From DATARH01 sp036273175 (GTDB lineage: Bacteria; Pseudomonadota; Alphaproteobacteria; ATCC43930; CGMCC-115725): a stretch of 25,065 nt of DNA. Within the stretch, counting starts at the first letter, position 1; every line of letters starts with the position of its first letter. Shown here one piece after another: positions 1 through 6,886 of this stretch. The notes beneath the pieces are model-generated. The model was not told the DNA's origin. It saw nothing but the letters and a program-made list of their open reading frames with translations, and did no database searches. Position numbers and translations under genes: made by a program. The stretch spans positions 1 through 25,065 of the forward strand of contig DASUIE010000276.1 in NCBI GenBank assembly GCA_036273175.1. Reading direction: 5' to 3'.

Positions 1-717
1 CTGGCGCACCCATTCGAAGCGCTTGGCGACCGCCTCGTCGTCCGGCCCGGTGGCGAGAAAGCCGCCGCCCGAGATTTCGTACTGGGCGCGCGTCCGCCCG
101 GCCTTGGCGAGCCCGGCCTCGATCTTGGGCATGATCGTGTCGGTCAGGTACTTGCGGGTGCAGAAACCGTGGAGCTTGACCCCGTCGCATTCCTCGGCGG
201 CGACCCTCAGCATAGCCGGCCCGACCGCGGCGATCATGACCGCCGGCGGCGGCGCGCCGATCGGCTCGGGGTGGAAGTTCGGCGTCATCAGCGTAAAGCG
301 GTAGTGCTGCCCCTCATAGGCGGGCTTCTCGCCGGTTTTCCAGTGGTTCCAGATCGCGCGCAGCACCTGCACGTATTCGCGCATGCGCGGCGCCGGCGGG
401 GTCCACGGCGCCGAGAACCGCCGCTCGTTATGCGCCCGCACCTGCGATCCGAGCCCGACGACAAACCGCCCCCCGGTCGAGCCGGCGAGATCCCACCCGG
501 TCTCGGCGACCGCCATCGGCGTGCGGGCGAAGGCGATCGCGACCGAGGTGTGCAGCTCGATCCTGTCGGTGGCGGCGCCGGCGACGGCGAGCGCCAGGAA
601 CGGCTCGTGCTTGTTTTCCATCGTGACGATGCCGTCATACCCGTCGGCCTCGGCGGCGCGGGCGGCCTCGGGCACCAGGCGAAGGTTTTCCTGCGGCACG
701 GTCGTCAAGATGCGCAT
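1..717 (-). CDS. Luciferase-like (LLM) flavin-dependent oxidoreductase, C-terminus cut by window edge
   Basis: The reading frame is open from the ATG at 717 down to the first base of the window, giving 239 residues without a stop. It begins MRILTTVPQENLRLVPEAAR and continues with the LLM-type barrel pattern: an early 'AEADGYDGI' strand-helix, 'TDRIELHTSVAIAFARTP', 'GRFVVGLGSQV' and 'PPPAVMIAAVGPAMLRVAAE'. This looks like the actinobacterial/proteobacterial subgroup often labelled F420-dependent oxidoreductase (TIGR03617-like). FMN or F420 as cofactor cannot be told from sequence. GGAGGG lies four bases upstream of the ATG (721-726), which fixes the start. The gene is divergent from another LLM oxidoreductase at 783, with 65 bp between them, so the two may share control. 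The natural substrate is unknown. Family assignment is secure; the function of this member is not. Confidence 0.88.
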   Translation of the reverse strand, partial: MRILTTVPQENLRLVPEAARAAEADGYDGIVTMENKHEPFLALAVAGAATDRIELHTSVAIAFARTPMAVAETGWDLAGSTGGRFVVGLGSQVRAHNERRFSAPWTPPAPRMREYVQVLRAIWNHWKTGEKPAYEGQHYRFTLMTPNFHPEPIGAPPPAVMIAAVGPAMLRVAAEECDGVKLHGFCTRKYLTDTIMPKIEAGLAKAGRTRAQYEISGGGFLATGPDDEAVAKRFEWVRQ

Positions 718-727
718 GGTCCCTCCA

Positions 728-756
728 ATGACAAGCGTCCCGGATCGGGCCATAGT
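728..756 (+). promoter_or_regulatory. Candidate sigma70-type promoter for the LLM oxidoreductase at 783
   Basis: ATGACA (728-733) and CATAGT (751-756) are separated by exactly 17 bases and match five of six and four of six consensus positions. The predicted start of transcription near 763 leaves about 20 bases before the ATG at 783, containing the AAGGAGG ribosome site. This was found by eye in the 65 bp divergent gap and is not tested. Confidence 0.4.
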
Positions 757-782
757 TGGCGGCGCGAGGCAAGGAGGCATCG

Positions 783-1742
783 ATGCCGAGGAACGTCGCG
801 GTCGGGGTCGGGGTGATGGAGTTTCCGTTTTCCGGCGCCGACGCCTATTGGCGCTGGGTCGATCTGTGCGAGGGCGGCGGGATCGACTCGATCTGGCAGA
901 CCGACCGGCTGACGAGCCCGACGCCGTTCCTCGAGTGCATGAGCGTGATGGCGGCGCTGGCGGGGCGAACGAAACGGATCAAGTTCGGCGTCAACGTGCT
1001 GTCGCTGGCGATGCGCGACGCGGTGCTGGTCGCCCGCCAATGCGCGACGATCGACTTCCTGTCCAATGGGCGGCTGCTACCGGCTTTCGGCATCGGCAGC
1101 CCGCTCGGGCCGGAATGGAAAAGCCTCAACCTCGACACCAAAACCCGCGGGCGCAAGACCGATGAGGGGCTCGAGGTGATCCGGCGGCTGTGGGGCGAGG
1201 ACAAGGTCGATTTCGAGGGCGTCCATTATCATCTCTCGGGCGCGCAATGCCTGCCGAAGCCGGTACAGCCCGACCTGCCGATGTGGATCGGCGGCTCGTC
1301 GGAGGCGGCGGTGCGGCGCACGGCGAAATACGGCACCGGCTGGCAGGCCGGGCCGGAGACGCCGGCGCAGGCGAAGGAGGTCGTCGCCGCGATCCGCAAG
1401 GCTTCGGCCGAGGAGGGCAGGGCGATCGACGACGACCATTACGGCGCCGGCATCCCGTTCCGCTTCGGCCGCGCGGACGATCCCGGGCTCGCGCCGCTGT
1501 TCGACGCCTACCGCAAGCGCACCGGGCGCGACCCGCTCGACTATTTCGCGATCGGCGGCGCCGAGCAGATCGCCGACAAGATCGGCGCCTATGTCGAGGC
1601 CGGCGTGTCGAAATTCATCCTGCGCCCGTCGGCCCGGGGCGACGATGAGATCATGACCCAGACCCGCCGCCTCATAGACGAGGTGCTGCCGCTCGTCGCC
1701 TCGCGCTGGCCCAAGCCGAAAAAGCGCATGGCGGCGGAATAA
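783..1742 (+). CDS. Luciferase-like (LLM) flavin-dependent monooxygenase
   Basis: A 319-residue protein of the bacterial luciferase-like superfamily, normally FMN- or F420-dependent barrel enzymes that oxidise small organic substrates. Visible landmarks are 'GGGIDSIWQTDRL' near the N-terminus, 'TKRIKFGVNVLSLAMRDAVLVARQCATIDFLSNGRLLPAFGIG' (split here only for description: about residues 65-110) and 'GRKTDEGLEVIRRLW' followed by 'LPMWIGGSSEAAVRRTAKYGTGW'. The start chosen is the ATG at 783 because AAGGAGG sits at 771-777. An in-frame ATG at 756 lies before this ribosome site and overlaps the likely promoter. The gene is divergent from a second LLM gene at 717 and is followed after 12 bp by the DUF5996 gene, probably in one transcript. 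It is only distantly similar to the other two LLM proteins in the window, so they are paralogues rather than recent duplicates. Substrate unknown. Confidence 0.9.
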   Translation: MPRNVAVGVGVMEFPFSGADAYWRWVDLCEGGGIDSIWQTDRLTSPTPFLECMSVMAALAGRTKRIKFGVNVLSLAMRDAVLVARQCATIDFLSNGRLLPAFGIGSPLGPEWKSLNLDTKTRGRKTDEGLEVIRRLWGEDKVDFEGVHYHLSGAQCLPKPVQPDLPMWIGGSSEAAVRRTAKYGTGWQAGPETPAQAKEVVAAIRKASAEEGRAIDDDHYGAGIPFRFGRADDPGLAPLFDAYRKRTGRDPLDYFAIGGAEQIADKIGAYVEAGVSKFILRPSARGDDEIMTQTRRLIDEVLPLVASRWPKPKKRMAAE

Positions 1743-1754
1743 CGGGCTGAGGCG

Positions 1755-2684
1755 ATGCCGGATTGGCCTGATATTGCGTACGCCGATTGGCGCGAGACGG
1801 CCGCGGCGTTGCAACTCTGGACCCAGATTGTCGGCAAGGTCAGGCTGGCGCTGACGCCTTGGGTCAACCACGGCTGGCAGGTGCCCCTCTATGTGTCGGC
1901 GCGGGGGCTCATGACCTCGCCCATCCCGTCCGGCGCCGGCATCCTGGAAATCGAGTTCGACTTTATCGCGCACCGGCTCGCTGCGCGCACAAGTCGCGGA
2001 GGGCAAGCGGGCTTTCCGCTGGAGCCGCGGGCGGTCGCCGACTTTTACCACCGCGTGATGGAATTGCTTCACGGCCTCGGTGTCCAAGTCGCCGTCAACG
2101 AGATGCCCAACGAAGTCGCCGACCCGATCCGCTTCTCGCAGGATGTTACCCACCGCAGCTACGATGCCCCTGCCGCCCACCGCTTCTGGCAGGCGCTGGT
2201 TCAGGTAGACCGGGTATTTCGGCTGTTCCGCACGGGCTTTCTTGGCAAAGTCAGCCCCGTTCACTTCTTTTGGGGGAGCTTCGACCTGGCAGTGACGCGG
2301 TTTTCGGGACGGAGGGCGCCGCGGCATCCGGGCGGCATCCCGGGCCTGCCCGACTCGGTGACGCGGGAAGCGTACTCGCACGAGGTCAGCAGCGCCGGGT
2401 TCTGGCCGGGAAGCGAGGCATATCCCCACCCGGCCTTTTATTCCTATGCCTATCCCGAGCCGCCCGGGTTCCGAGCGCGGCCGGTGCCGGGGGGCGCATT
2501 GTTCGACGCCGCGCTCGGGGAGTTCGTCCTTCCCTACGACACCGTGCGCGCCGCCGCCGACCCGGATGCGCTGCTGCTCGATTTCCTGTCGAGCAGCTAT
2601 GCGGCCGCCGCTGACTGCGGCGGTTGGGACCGCGCCGCGCTTGAATGCCCGTTCGGCGTTCCGGGCCAGGTGAGGCAGGTTTGA
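1755..2684 (+). CDS. DUF5996 family protein
   Basis: A 309-residue protein beginning MPDWPDIAYADWRETAAALQ. The pattern 'WADTAATLHLWTQIVGKVRL..PWVNHSWHV.LYVTARGL' characteristic of DUF5996 is seen here as 'WRETAAALQLWTQIVGKVRL', then 'PWVNHGWQVPLYVSARGL'. A mid-protein 'HRSYD...AHRFWQALVQVDRVF..FR..FLGKVSPVHFFWGSFDLAVTRFSGRRAP' block and a C-terminal 'SHEVSSAGFWPG' also fit the family. I know of no established function for it. It has no signal peptide or membrane segment. GAGG lies just before the ATG. The TGA stop shares one base with the ATG of the FAD oxidoreductase at 2684, so the two are translationally coupled and belong to one operon, together with the LLM monooxygenase 12 bp upstream. 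Confidence 0.85.
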   Translation: MPDWPDIAYADWRETAAALQLWTQIVGKVRLALTPWVNHGWQVPLYVSARGLMTSPIPSGAGILEIEFDFIAHRLAARTSRGGQAGFPLEPRAVADFYHRVMELLHGLGVQVAVNEMPNEVADPIRFSQDVTHRSYDAPAAHRFWQALVQVDRVFRLFRTGFLGKVSPVHFFWGSFDLAVTRFSGRRAPRHPGGIPGLPDSVTREAYSHEVSSAGFWPGSEAYPHPAFYSYAYPEPPGFRARPVPGGALFDAALGEFVLPYDTVRAAADPDALLLDFLSSSYAAAADCGGWDRAALECPFGVPGQVRQV

Positions 2685-3919
2685 TGCAAGCCGATGTCGT
2701 CGTTCTCGGCGCCGGGATGGTCGGCGTCTCGGTCGCCGTGCATCTGCAGAAGCGCGGCCGGCAGGTCGTGCTCGTCGACCGGCGGCAGCCGGGCGAGGAA
2801 ACCTCCTACGGCAATGGCGGGCTGGTTCAGCGGGAGGCCGTGTTTCCCCACGCGTTTCCGCGCGATATCGCGGAGCTGCGCCGCATCGCCCGCAACCGGT
2901 CGGTCGATGTCCACTACCACCTCTCGGCCCTGCCGGGGCTCGCCGGCCGGCTGTTCCGCTATTGGTGGAACTCGGAGCCCGGGCGCTACGCGGCGATCGC
3001 GCGGGATTGGTTCACGCTGATCGCGACCTGCCTCGATGAGCACAAGGCGCTCGCCGAGGAGGCGGGTTCGACCGAGCTGCTGCGCCCGGTCGGATTCCTC
3101 CGGGCCTTCAACGATACGGCGACGATGGATTCCGAGCTCGCGAAGGCCGAGCGCGCGCGGGCGTTCGGGGTTAATTCCGCGGCGCTGACGCCGGCCGCGC
3201 TCGGCGAGTTGGAGCCGCATCTGAACAACGGCTTTGTCGGCGGGCTGCACTGGACCGACCCCTACGCGGTCAACGATCCGCACGCGCTGACGATGAGTTA
3301 TTTCGAGCTCTTCCGCCGGCTCGGCGGAGAGTTCGCGGTCGGAGACGCCGGGATGCTGAGGCGCGGCGGCGCCGCCTGGCGGGTTACGGCTGCCGACGGC
3401 ACGGAAGTGGAGGCGGGGGAGGCGGTCGTCGCCCTCGGGGTGTGGTCCGGCGCGGTCACCAAACGCTTCGGCTACACTCCGCCGCTCTTCGGCAAGCGCG
3501 GCTATCACCTGCATTTCAAGCCAAAGGGCAATGCCGGCCTCACGCGCCCGGTGGCGTCCAACGGCTTTCTGCTGGCGCCGATGCGGGCCGGCATCCGCCT
3601 GACGACCGGCGTCGAATTCGCGCGCCCGCCGGCGCCGCCGACTCCGGTGCAGCTCGCGCGCGCCGAGCCGATCGCCCGCAGGGTCTTCCCGCTGGATGAG
3701 GCGGTCGAGCCGGAGCCGTGGATGGGGATCCGCCCGTGCACGCCCGACATGATGCCGATCATCGGCCCGGCGCCGACGCAGCCGCATCTGTGGTGCGCCT
3801 TTGGCCATGCCCATCAGGGATTTACGTTGGGTCCGACGACGGGGCGGCTCTTGGCCGAGATGATGACGGGCGGCGTGCCCTTCGTCGATCCGGCGCCGTT
3901 CCGCGCCGAGCGGTTCTAG
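2684..3919 (+). CDS. FAD-dependent amine/D-amino-acid oxidoreductase (DadA-like)
   Basis: A 411-residue flavoprotein of the DAO/DadA superfamily, which oxidise amines or amino acids with FAD. The N-terminus carries the dinucleotide-binding fold 'VVVLGAGMVGVSVAVHLQ' (GAGMVG at residues 9-14) with the acidic end 'VLVDRR', followed by the DadA-type 'GEETSYGNGGLVQRE'. The C-terminus has the FAD-contact block 'GIRPCTPDMMPIIGP' and 'FGHAHQGFTLGPTTGRLLAEMM'. Length is typical for DadA (about 410-430). The ATG at 2684 is chosen because it overlaps the preceding stop (TGATG), GAGGCAGG lies just upstream, and the Rossmann motif then starts in the usual place near residue 4. An earlier in-frame ATG at 2645 would add an unlikely tail. 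The last four bases overlap the convergent DUF72 gene. Which amine is oxidised cannot be said. Sarcosine or glycine oxidase are other possibilities. Confidence 0.88.
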   Translation: MQADVVVLGAGMVGVSVAVHLQKRGRQVVLVDRRQPGEETSYGNGGLVQREAVFPHAFPRDIAELRRIARNRSVDVHYHLSALPGLAGRLFRYWWNSEPGRYAAIARDWFTLIATCLDEHKALAEEAGSTELLRPVGFLRAFNDTATMDSELAKAERARAFGVNSAALTPAALGELEPHLNNGFVGGLHWTDPYAVNDPHALTMSYFELFRRLGGEFAVGDAGMLRRGGAAWRVTAADGTEVEAGEAVVALGVWSGAVTKRFGYTPPLFGKRGYHLHFKPKGNAGLTRPVASNGFLLAPMRAGIRLTTGVEFARPPAPPTPVQLARAEPIARRVFPLDEAVEPEPWMGIRPCTPDMMPIIGPAPTQPHLWCAFGHAHQGFTLGPTTGRLLAEMMTGGVPFVDPAPFRAERF

Positions 3920-4644
3920 CCCTTTAGCCGCTCGATCAGCGCCATCGCCGCATGCGGCGCCCGAACCTTGGCGCCGTTGATGAAATAGACGAAGGCGTCG
4001 CGCCCGGCCTCGGCATGGTCCGCGAACCGTCTGGCGATCGCGGTCAGGGCCTGCGGCGAGTAGCCGGTCTCCTCGGCCAGACTGCAGGAGCGCAGCCGCG
4101 CGTAGACGAAATCGGCCGTTACCTCGTCAAAGGCCGGATAGTCCGGGTCGTCGCCGAAACAGACCGCGACGTTGCGGTCCTTAAGGAGCTTGAAGAACGC
4201 CTTGTCGGCGAAGCTCGCGTGGCGTGGCTCGACGGCGTGGCGCATCCCTTTGGGCAAAAGGTCGAGGAAGGCGGCGAAATCGGCCTCGTCGAACTGCTTG
4301 GTCGGGGCGAGTTGCCACAAGATCGGGCCGAATTTCGCGCCGAGCTCCGTCATCCCGCTGGCGAGAAACTTGTCGAGCGCTTCGCCGGCCCCGGCGAGCT
4401 CGCGGCGGTTGGTGATAAAGCGCGAGCCCTTCATCGAGAAGACGAAATCGTCCGGCGTCCCGTCGCGCCAATGGGTGAAAATTTTCGGGTTCTGCAGCCG
4501 GTAGAAGGTGCCGTTAATCTCGATCGCGGTGACATGACGGCTGGCATAGGCGAGCTCGTCGGCCTGTTTGACCCCGGCCGGGTAGAAGCTCCCGCGCCAG
4601 GGCGGGAAGACCCACCCGCCGATGCCGACCCTTATCGTGGCCAT
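3916..4644 (-). CDS. DUF72 domain-containing protein (TIM-barrel, YecE-like)
   Basis: A 242-residue protein that is a full-length DUF72 member. It begins 'IRVGIGGWVFPPWRGSFYP', followed by 'ASRHVTAIEINGTFYRLQ', 'WRDGTPDDFVFSMKGSRFITN', 'LGPILWQLAPT' in the variant 'GAKFGPILWQLAP', 'HAVEPRHASF' and 'DFVYARLRS', which are the usual conserved blocks of the family. DUF72 proteins have a TIM-barrel fold. Their role is not established, although a nuclease or DNA-related role has been suggested for some. GAGGAGCTG directly precedes the ATG at 4644. The gene is divergent from the cupin at 4714 and convergent with the FAD oxidoreductase. The two convergent stop codons interlock in a CTAG at 3916-3919, leaving no room for a terminator between them. 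Confidence 0.9.
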   Translation of the reverse strand: MATIRVGIGGWVFPPWRGSFYPAGVKQADELAYASRHVTAIEINGTFYRLQNPKIFTHWRDGTPDDFVFSMKGSRFITNRRELAGAGEALDKFLASGMTELGAKFGPILWQLAPTKQFDEADFAAFLDLLPKGMRHAVEPRHASFADKAFFKLLKDRNVAVCFGDDPDYPAFDEVTADFVYARLRSCSLAEETGYSPQALTAIARRFADHAEAGRDAFVYFINGAKVRAPHAAMALIERLKG

Positions 4645-4658
4645 CAGCTCCTCGTCGA

Positions 4659-4688
4659 TTGCGTGCCGCGTTCCGCGGCGGGTATGCT
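4659..4688 (+). promoter_or_regulatory. Candidate sigma70-type promoter for the cupin gene
   Basis: TTGCGT (4659-4664) and TATGCT (4683-4688) lie 18 bases apart in the 69 bp divergent gap. The predicted start near 4695 leaves a short leader containing GAGGAGGG (4702-4709) before the ATG at 4714. Found by eye; spacing is acceptable, and each box matches four of six consensus positions. Confidence 0.4.
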
Positions 4689-4713
4689 CCCCCGGTCATA
4701 TGAGGAGGGAGCC

Positions 4714-5139
4714 ATGCCCGTAAAAGCCGGAGTCATTCGCGCCACGGAGCGCACCACGCGGCGGGGCGCCGCCGAGACCTTTACCGGAACCGTATTCCAG
4801 GACCCGGTGATCACCGCGAACTCGCCGTCGCGGCTGGGCGGCTCGGTCGTCACCTTTACGCCGGGCGCGCGCACCGCCTGGCACGCGCACCCGGTCGGCC
4901 AGACGCTGTTCTGCCTCAGCGGGGTCGGCCGCATCTGCTTCGAGGGCGAGAAGCCGCAGGTGCTGAACCCCGGCGACACGGTCAACATCCCGCCCAACAC
5001 CCAGCATTGGCACGGCGCCTCGCCGGACCGGCTGTTCGCGCATCTGGCGCTGTCGGAAGCCGGCGAGAAAGGCGAGGGGACGAGCTGGGGCCGGCACGTC
5101 AGCGACGAGGAGTACGGCCAGCCGGCGACAGGGGGCTGA
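4714..5139 (+). CDS. Small cupin, resembling Mn-dependent (R)-hydroxynitrile lyase / GtHNL-type cupins
   Basis: A 141-residue single-domain cupin. Cupin motif 1 is 'PGARTAWHAHPVGQTL' with H57, H59 and Q63. Motif 2 is 'PGDTVNIPPNTQHWHGA' with H98 and H100. This metal-ligand set and the flanking 'ETFTGTVFQDPV' closely resemble the small bacterial cupins of which the Granulicella hydroxynitrile lyase (Mn-dependent, cyanohydrin cleavage) is a characterised member. Many relatives are of unknown activity, some annotated as carboxymuconolactone-decarboxylase-like cupins. The protein is soluble with no signal peptide. A strong GAGGAGGG ribosome site at 4702-4709 fixes the ATG at 4714, and a candidate promoter lies just before it. 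It appears to be a single-gene transcript; the next gene starts at 5185. The cupin fold and metal site are near certain, whereas lyase activity is only a hypothesis. Confidence 0.88.
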   Translation: MPVKAGVIRATERTTRRGAAETFTGTVFQDPVITANSPSRLGGSVVTFTPGARTAWHAHPVGQTLFCLSGVGRICFEGEKPQVLNPGDTVNIPPNTQHWHGASPDRLFAHLALSEAGEKGEGTSWGRHVSDEEYGQPATGG

Positions 5140-5151
5140 GTATCCGCCTTC

Positions 5152-5180
5152 TTGAAATTTGTACGGTCATAACGTACATT
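5152..5180 (+). promoter_or_regulatory. higBA promoter and palindromic operator
   Basis: TTGAAA (5152-5157) and TACATT (5175-5180) are 17 bases apart. Across and upstream of the -10 box lies a perfect inverted repeat, TGTACG (5160-5165), seven bases, then CGTACA (5173-5178). That is the expected place for autorepression by a HigA-type antitoxin. The predicted transcription start, near 5187, falls on the ATG of higB at 5185, so the message may be leaderless or nearly so. No ribosome site is visible before that ATG. Confidence 0.55.
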
Positions 5181-5184
5181 TCGA

Positions 5185-5469
5185 ATGATTATTCGAAGTG
5201 TCCGGCACAGGGGGCTGCTGCGCCTTGTCCGGGACGACGACAGCCGCGAACTGCGCAACGATCTTGCTCCTCGTCTGCGACGGGTGCTTACGGCGGTGGT
5301 CGCGGCGAGCGACATAAAGACGCTGCGTGGCCCGCCGGGCTGGCGCATCCATCAACTCGTGGGCGACCGCGCCGGGACATGGAGCATTTCGGTCAGTGGC
5401 AACTGGCGGCTGACCTTTGAAATCGAGCAGGAAGAAATCTCCAATCTCGATTTGGAGGACTACCATTGA
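5185..5469 (+). CDS. higB: HigB-type toxin (RelE/ParE superfamily mRNA interferase)
   Basis: A 94-residue protein with the full HigB/'plasmid maintenance killer' signature. It has 'IIRSVRHRGLLRLVRDDD' at the N-terminus, where the family usually reads 'I.SF.HKGL..F', then 'GWRIHQLVGDRAGTWSISVSGNWRLTFEIE', then the terminal 'DLEDYH'. HigB toxins cut mRNA on the ribosome and are neutralised by HigA. The start at 5185 matches the family's normal N-terminus. The toxin-first gene order and the stop overlapping the antitoxin start (TGATG at 5467-5471) are typical of higBA. A promoter with a palindromic operator lies directly upstream. No residue loss or truncation is seen, so the toxin is probably active. 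The pair stands alone between a metabolic cupin and the kor operon, as mobile or accessory modules often do. Confidence 0.9.
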   Translation: MIIRSVRHRGLLRLVRDDDSRELRNDLAPRLRRVLTAVVAASDIKTLRGPPGWRIHQLVGDRAGTWSISVSGNWRLTFEIEQEEISNLDLEDYH

Positions 5470-5783
5470 TGAGTGACGCGCCCGTGAAAATCGGCATGAG
5501 CCCCGCTCACCCCGGCGAGTTCATCCGGGAGGAAATTCTCGGCGAACTGGGCCTTTCCGTCAGCCGCGCGGCTGAGGTGTTGGGGGTACGGCGCGCGACG
5601 CTGTCGGACCTTCTGCACGGGAAGGCTGCGCTGTCGCCGGAGATGGCGCTGCGGATCGAGAAGGCGTTTGACGTAGACATGGAGATGCTGCTGCGAATGC
5701 AGGCGTGGCACGACACGCACGCGATGCGCCGGCGGGCCAGCGAGATTAGCGTAAGGCGCTATTTCGCGCCCGAAAGTCGTTGA
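5469..5783 (+). CDS. higA: HigA-type antitoxin, XRE helix-turn-helix protein
   Basis: A 104-residue protein with the HigA pattern 'MSPAHPGEFIREEIL', followed by an XRE-family helix-turn-helix 'LSVSRAAEVLGVRRATLSDLLHGKAALSPEMALRIEKAF'. It should bind and neutralise HigB and repress the shared promoter through the 5160-5178 palindrome. The ATG at 5469 overlaps the toxin stop by one base. A TTG three bases earlier is in frame but less likely. The gene is followed after eight bases by a strong hairpin, so the operon probably ends here. Confidence 0.92.
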   Translation: MSDAPVKIGMSPAHPGEFIREEILGELGLSVSRAAEVLGVRRATLSDLLHGKAALSPEMALRIEKAFDVDMEMLLRMQAWHDTHAMRRRASEISVRRYFAPESR

Positions 5784-5790
5784 CGCCTTT

Positions 5791-5816
5791 CCCCTCGCCC
5801 GCAAGCGGGCGAGGGG
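5791..5816. terminator. GC-rich hairpin between convergent higA and korB, probable bidirectional terminator
   Basis: A near-perfect inverted repeat: CCCCTCGCCCG pairs with CGGGCGAGGGG around a four-base loop, an 11 bp stem. It fills most of the 43 bp between the higA stop (5783) and the korB stop (5827), where both converging transcripts need to end. On the + strand it is followed by ATTTGG, a weak T-run, so it is not a classic intrinsic terminator. Similar GC-rich intergenic palindromes are dispersed in many alphaproteobacterial genomes, so it could also be a repeat-family member. Confidence 0.5.
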
Positions 5817-5826
5817 ATTTGGTGGC

Positions 5827-6882
5827 CTATCGGTGGGTCGCGTTGTAGCGGTCGAGCTGGTCGAGGCCGGGGCATAGCTCGGGCTCGTTCAGCTCGTTGA
5901 GCGGCGCCTCGACCGTGTCGAGGAAATGGTGCAGATCGCCGTGGTCGGGCTCGACGAAGAGGAGCCCGGTCACCACCTCGCCGGTGGCGTGGCGCTGCGC
6001 CAAATAGCTCATCGCCGAAACGCGGTCGTGCGGGTCGTATTCGGGGTGAAGCTTCCGCAGGCGCAGCGCCGAACCGTCGTGCTGCACCACGGTCTCGACC
6101 GTGCCGGGCGCGTAATCGGCGGTGATCGGCGCGTGGTCGATCATGAAATCGAGCGCGTTGACCGCATCGTTATGCGCCCGCACGTATTCGAAGCTCTTGG
6201 TCGACTCGGCGTTGTTGTTGAACGCGACGCAGGGCGAGACGACATCGATAAAGGCGGCGCCCTTGTGCTCGATCGCGCCCTTGATCAGCGGCACGAGCTG
6301 GTGCTTGTCGCCTGAGAAGCTGCGGCCGACATAGCTCGCGCCGAGCTGCAGGGCGAGGGCGACGAGATCGATCGGCGAGTCGGTGTTGACCGGTCCGCGG
6401 CGCGTTTTCGAGCCTTTGTCGGCGGTGGCCGAGAACTGGCCCTTGGTCAGCCCGTACACGCCGTTGTTCTCGACGATATAGACCATGTCGACGCCGCGGC
6501 GCAGGCAATGCGCGAACTGCCCGAGCCCGATCGAGGCGCTGTCGCCGTCGCCGGAGACGCCGAGATAGACGAGGTCGCGGTTGGCGAGGTTGGCGCCGGT
6601 CAGCACCGACGGCATCCGCCCGTGCACGCTGTTGAAGCCGTGGCTGCGGCCGAGGAAATAGGTCGGGGTCTTCGACGAGCAGCCGATGCCGCTCAGCTTG
6701 GCGATCCGGTGCGGCGGCAGCGCCAGCTCGAAGCACGCCTGCATGATCGCGGCGCTGATCGAATCGTGACCGCAGCCGGCGCACAGCGTCGAGATCGCGC
6801 CCTCATAGTCGCGATGCGTGTAGCCGAGCTTGTTGGTCGGCAGCGACGGGTGGCGAAAGCGGGGCTTGACGATGTAGGTCAT
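5827..6882 (-). CDS. korB: 2-oxoacid:ferredoxin oxidoreductase, beta (TPP-binding) subunit
   Basis: A 351-residue beta subunit of the 2-oxoglutarate (2-oxoacid):ferredoxin oxidoreductase family, which decarboxylates a 2-oxoacid to its CoA thioester and passes two electrons to a low-potential acceptor. Four cysteines that would hold the catalytic-subunit [4Fe-4S] cluster are present: C34 and C37 ('CAGCGH'), C68 ('GIGCSS') and C218 ('VSPCVAF'). The thiamine diphosphate motif is 'SGDGDSASIG' (GDGD at 111-114) ending in 'VENNGVYG' (NN at 139-140). Length is somewhat above the shortest beta subunits and fits KorB of the KorAB type. It is the last gene of a minus-strand operon, starting four bases after the korA stop with AAGG upstream. 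Specificity for 2-oxoglutarate rather than pyruvate or other oxoacids is inferred from resemblance to KorAB and is not proven. Confidence 0.9.
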   Translation of the reverse strand: MTYIVKPRFRHPSLPTNKLGYTHRDYEGAISTLCAGCGHDSISAAIMQACFELALPPHRIAKLSGIGCSSKTPTYFLGRSHGFNSVHGRMPSVLTGANLANRDLVYLGVSGDGDSASIGLGQFAHCLRRGVDMVYIVENNGVYGLTKGQFSATADKGSKTRRGPVNTDSPIDLVALALQLGASYVGRSFSGDKHQLVPLIKGAIEHKGAAFIDVVSPCVAFNNNAESTKSFEYVRAHNDAVNALDFMIDHAPITADYAPGTVETVVQHDGSALRLRKLHPEYDPHDRVSAMSYLAQRHATGEVVTGLLFVEPDHGDLHHFLDTVEAPLNELNEPELCPGLDQLDRYNATHR

Positions 6883-6886
6883 CGGG

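Noticed and set aside
1077..2429. A 450-codon minus-strand frame across the LLM and DUF5996 genes
   Set aside because: It spans two well-supported + strand genes and has low-complexity Arg/Ala/Asp composition.
2597..3814. A 405-codon minus-strand frame opposite the DadA-like gene
   Set aside because: Arg-rich shadow; the + strand encodes a complete FAD protein with coupled start.
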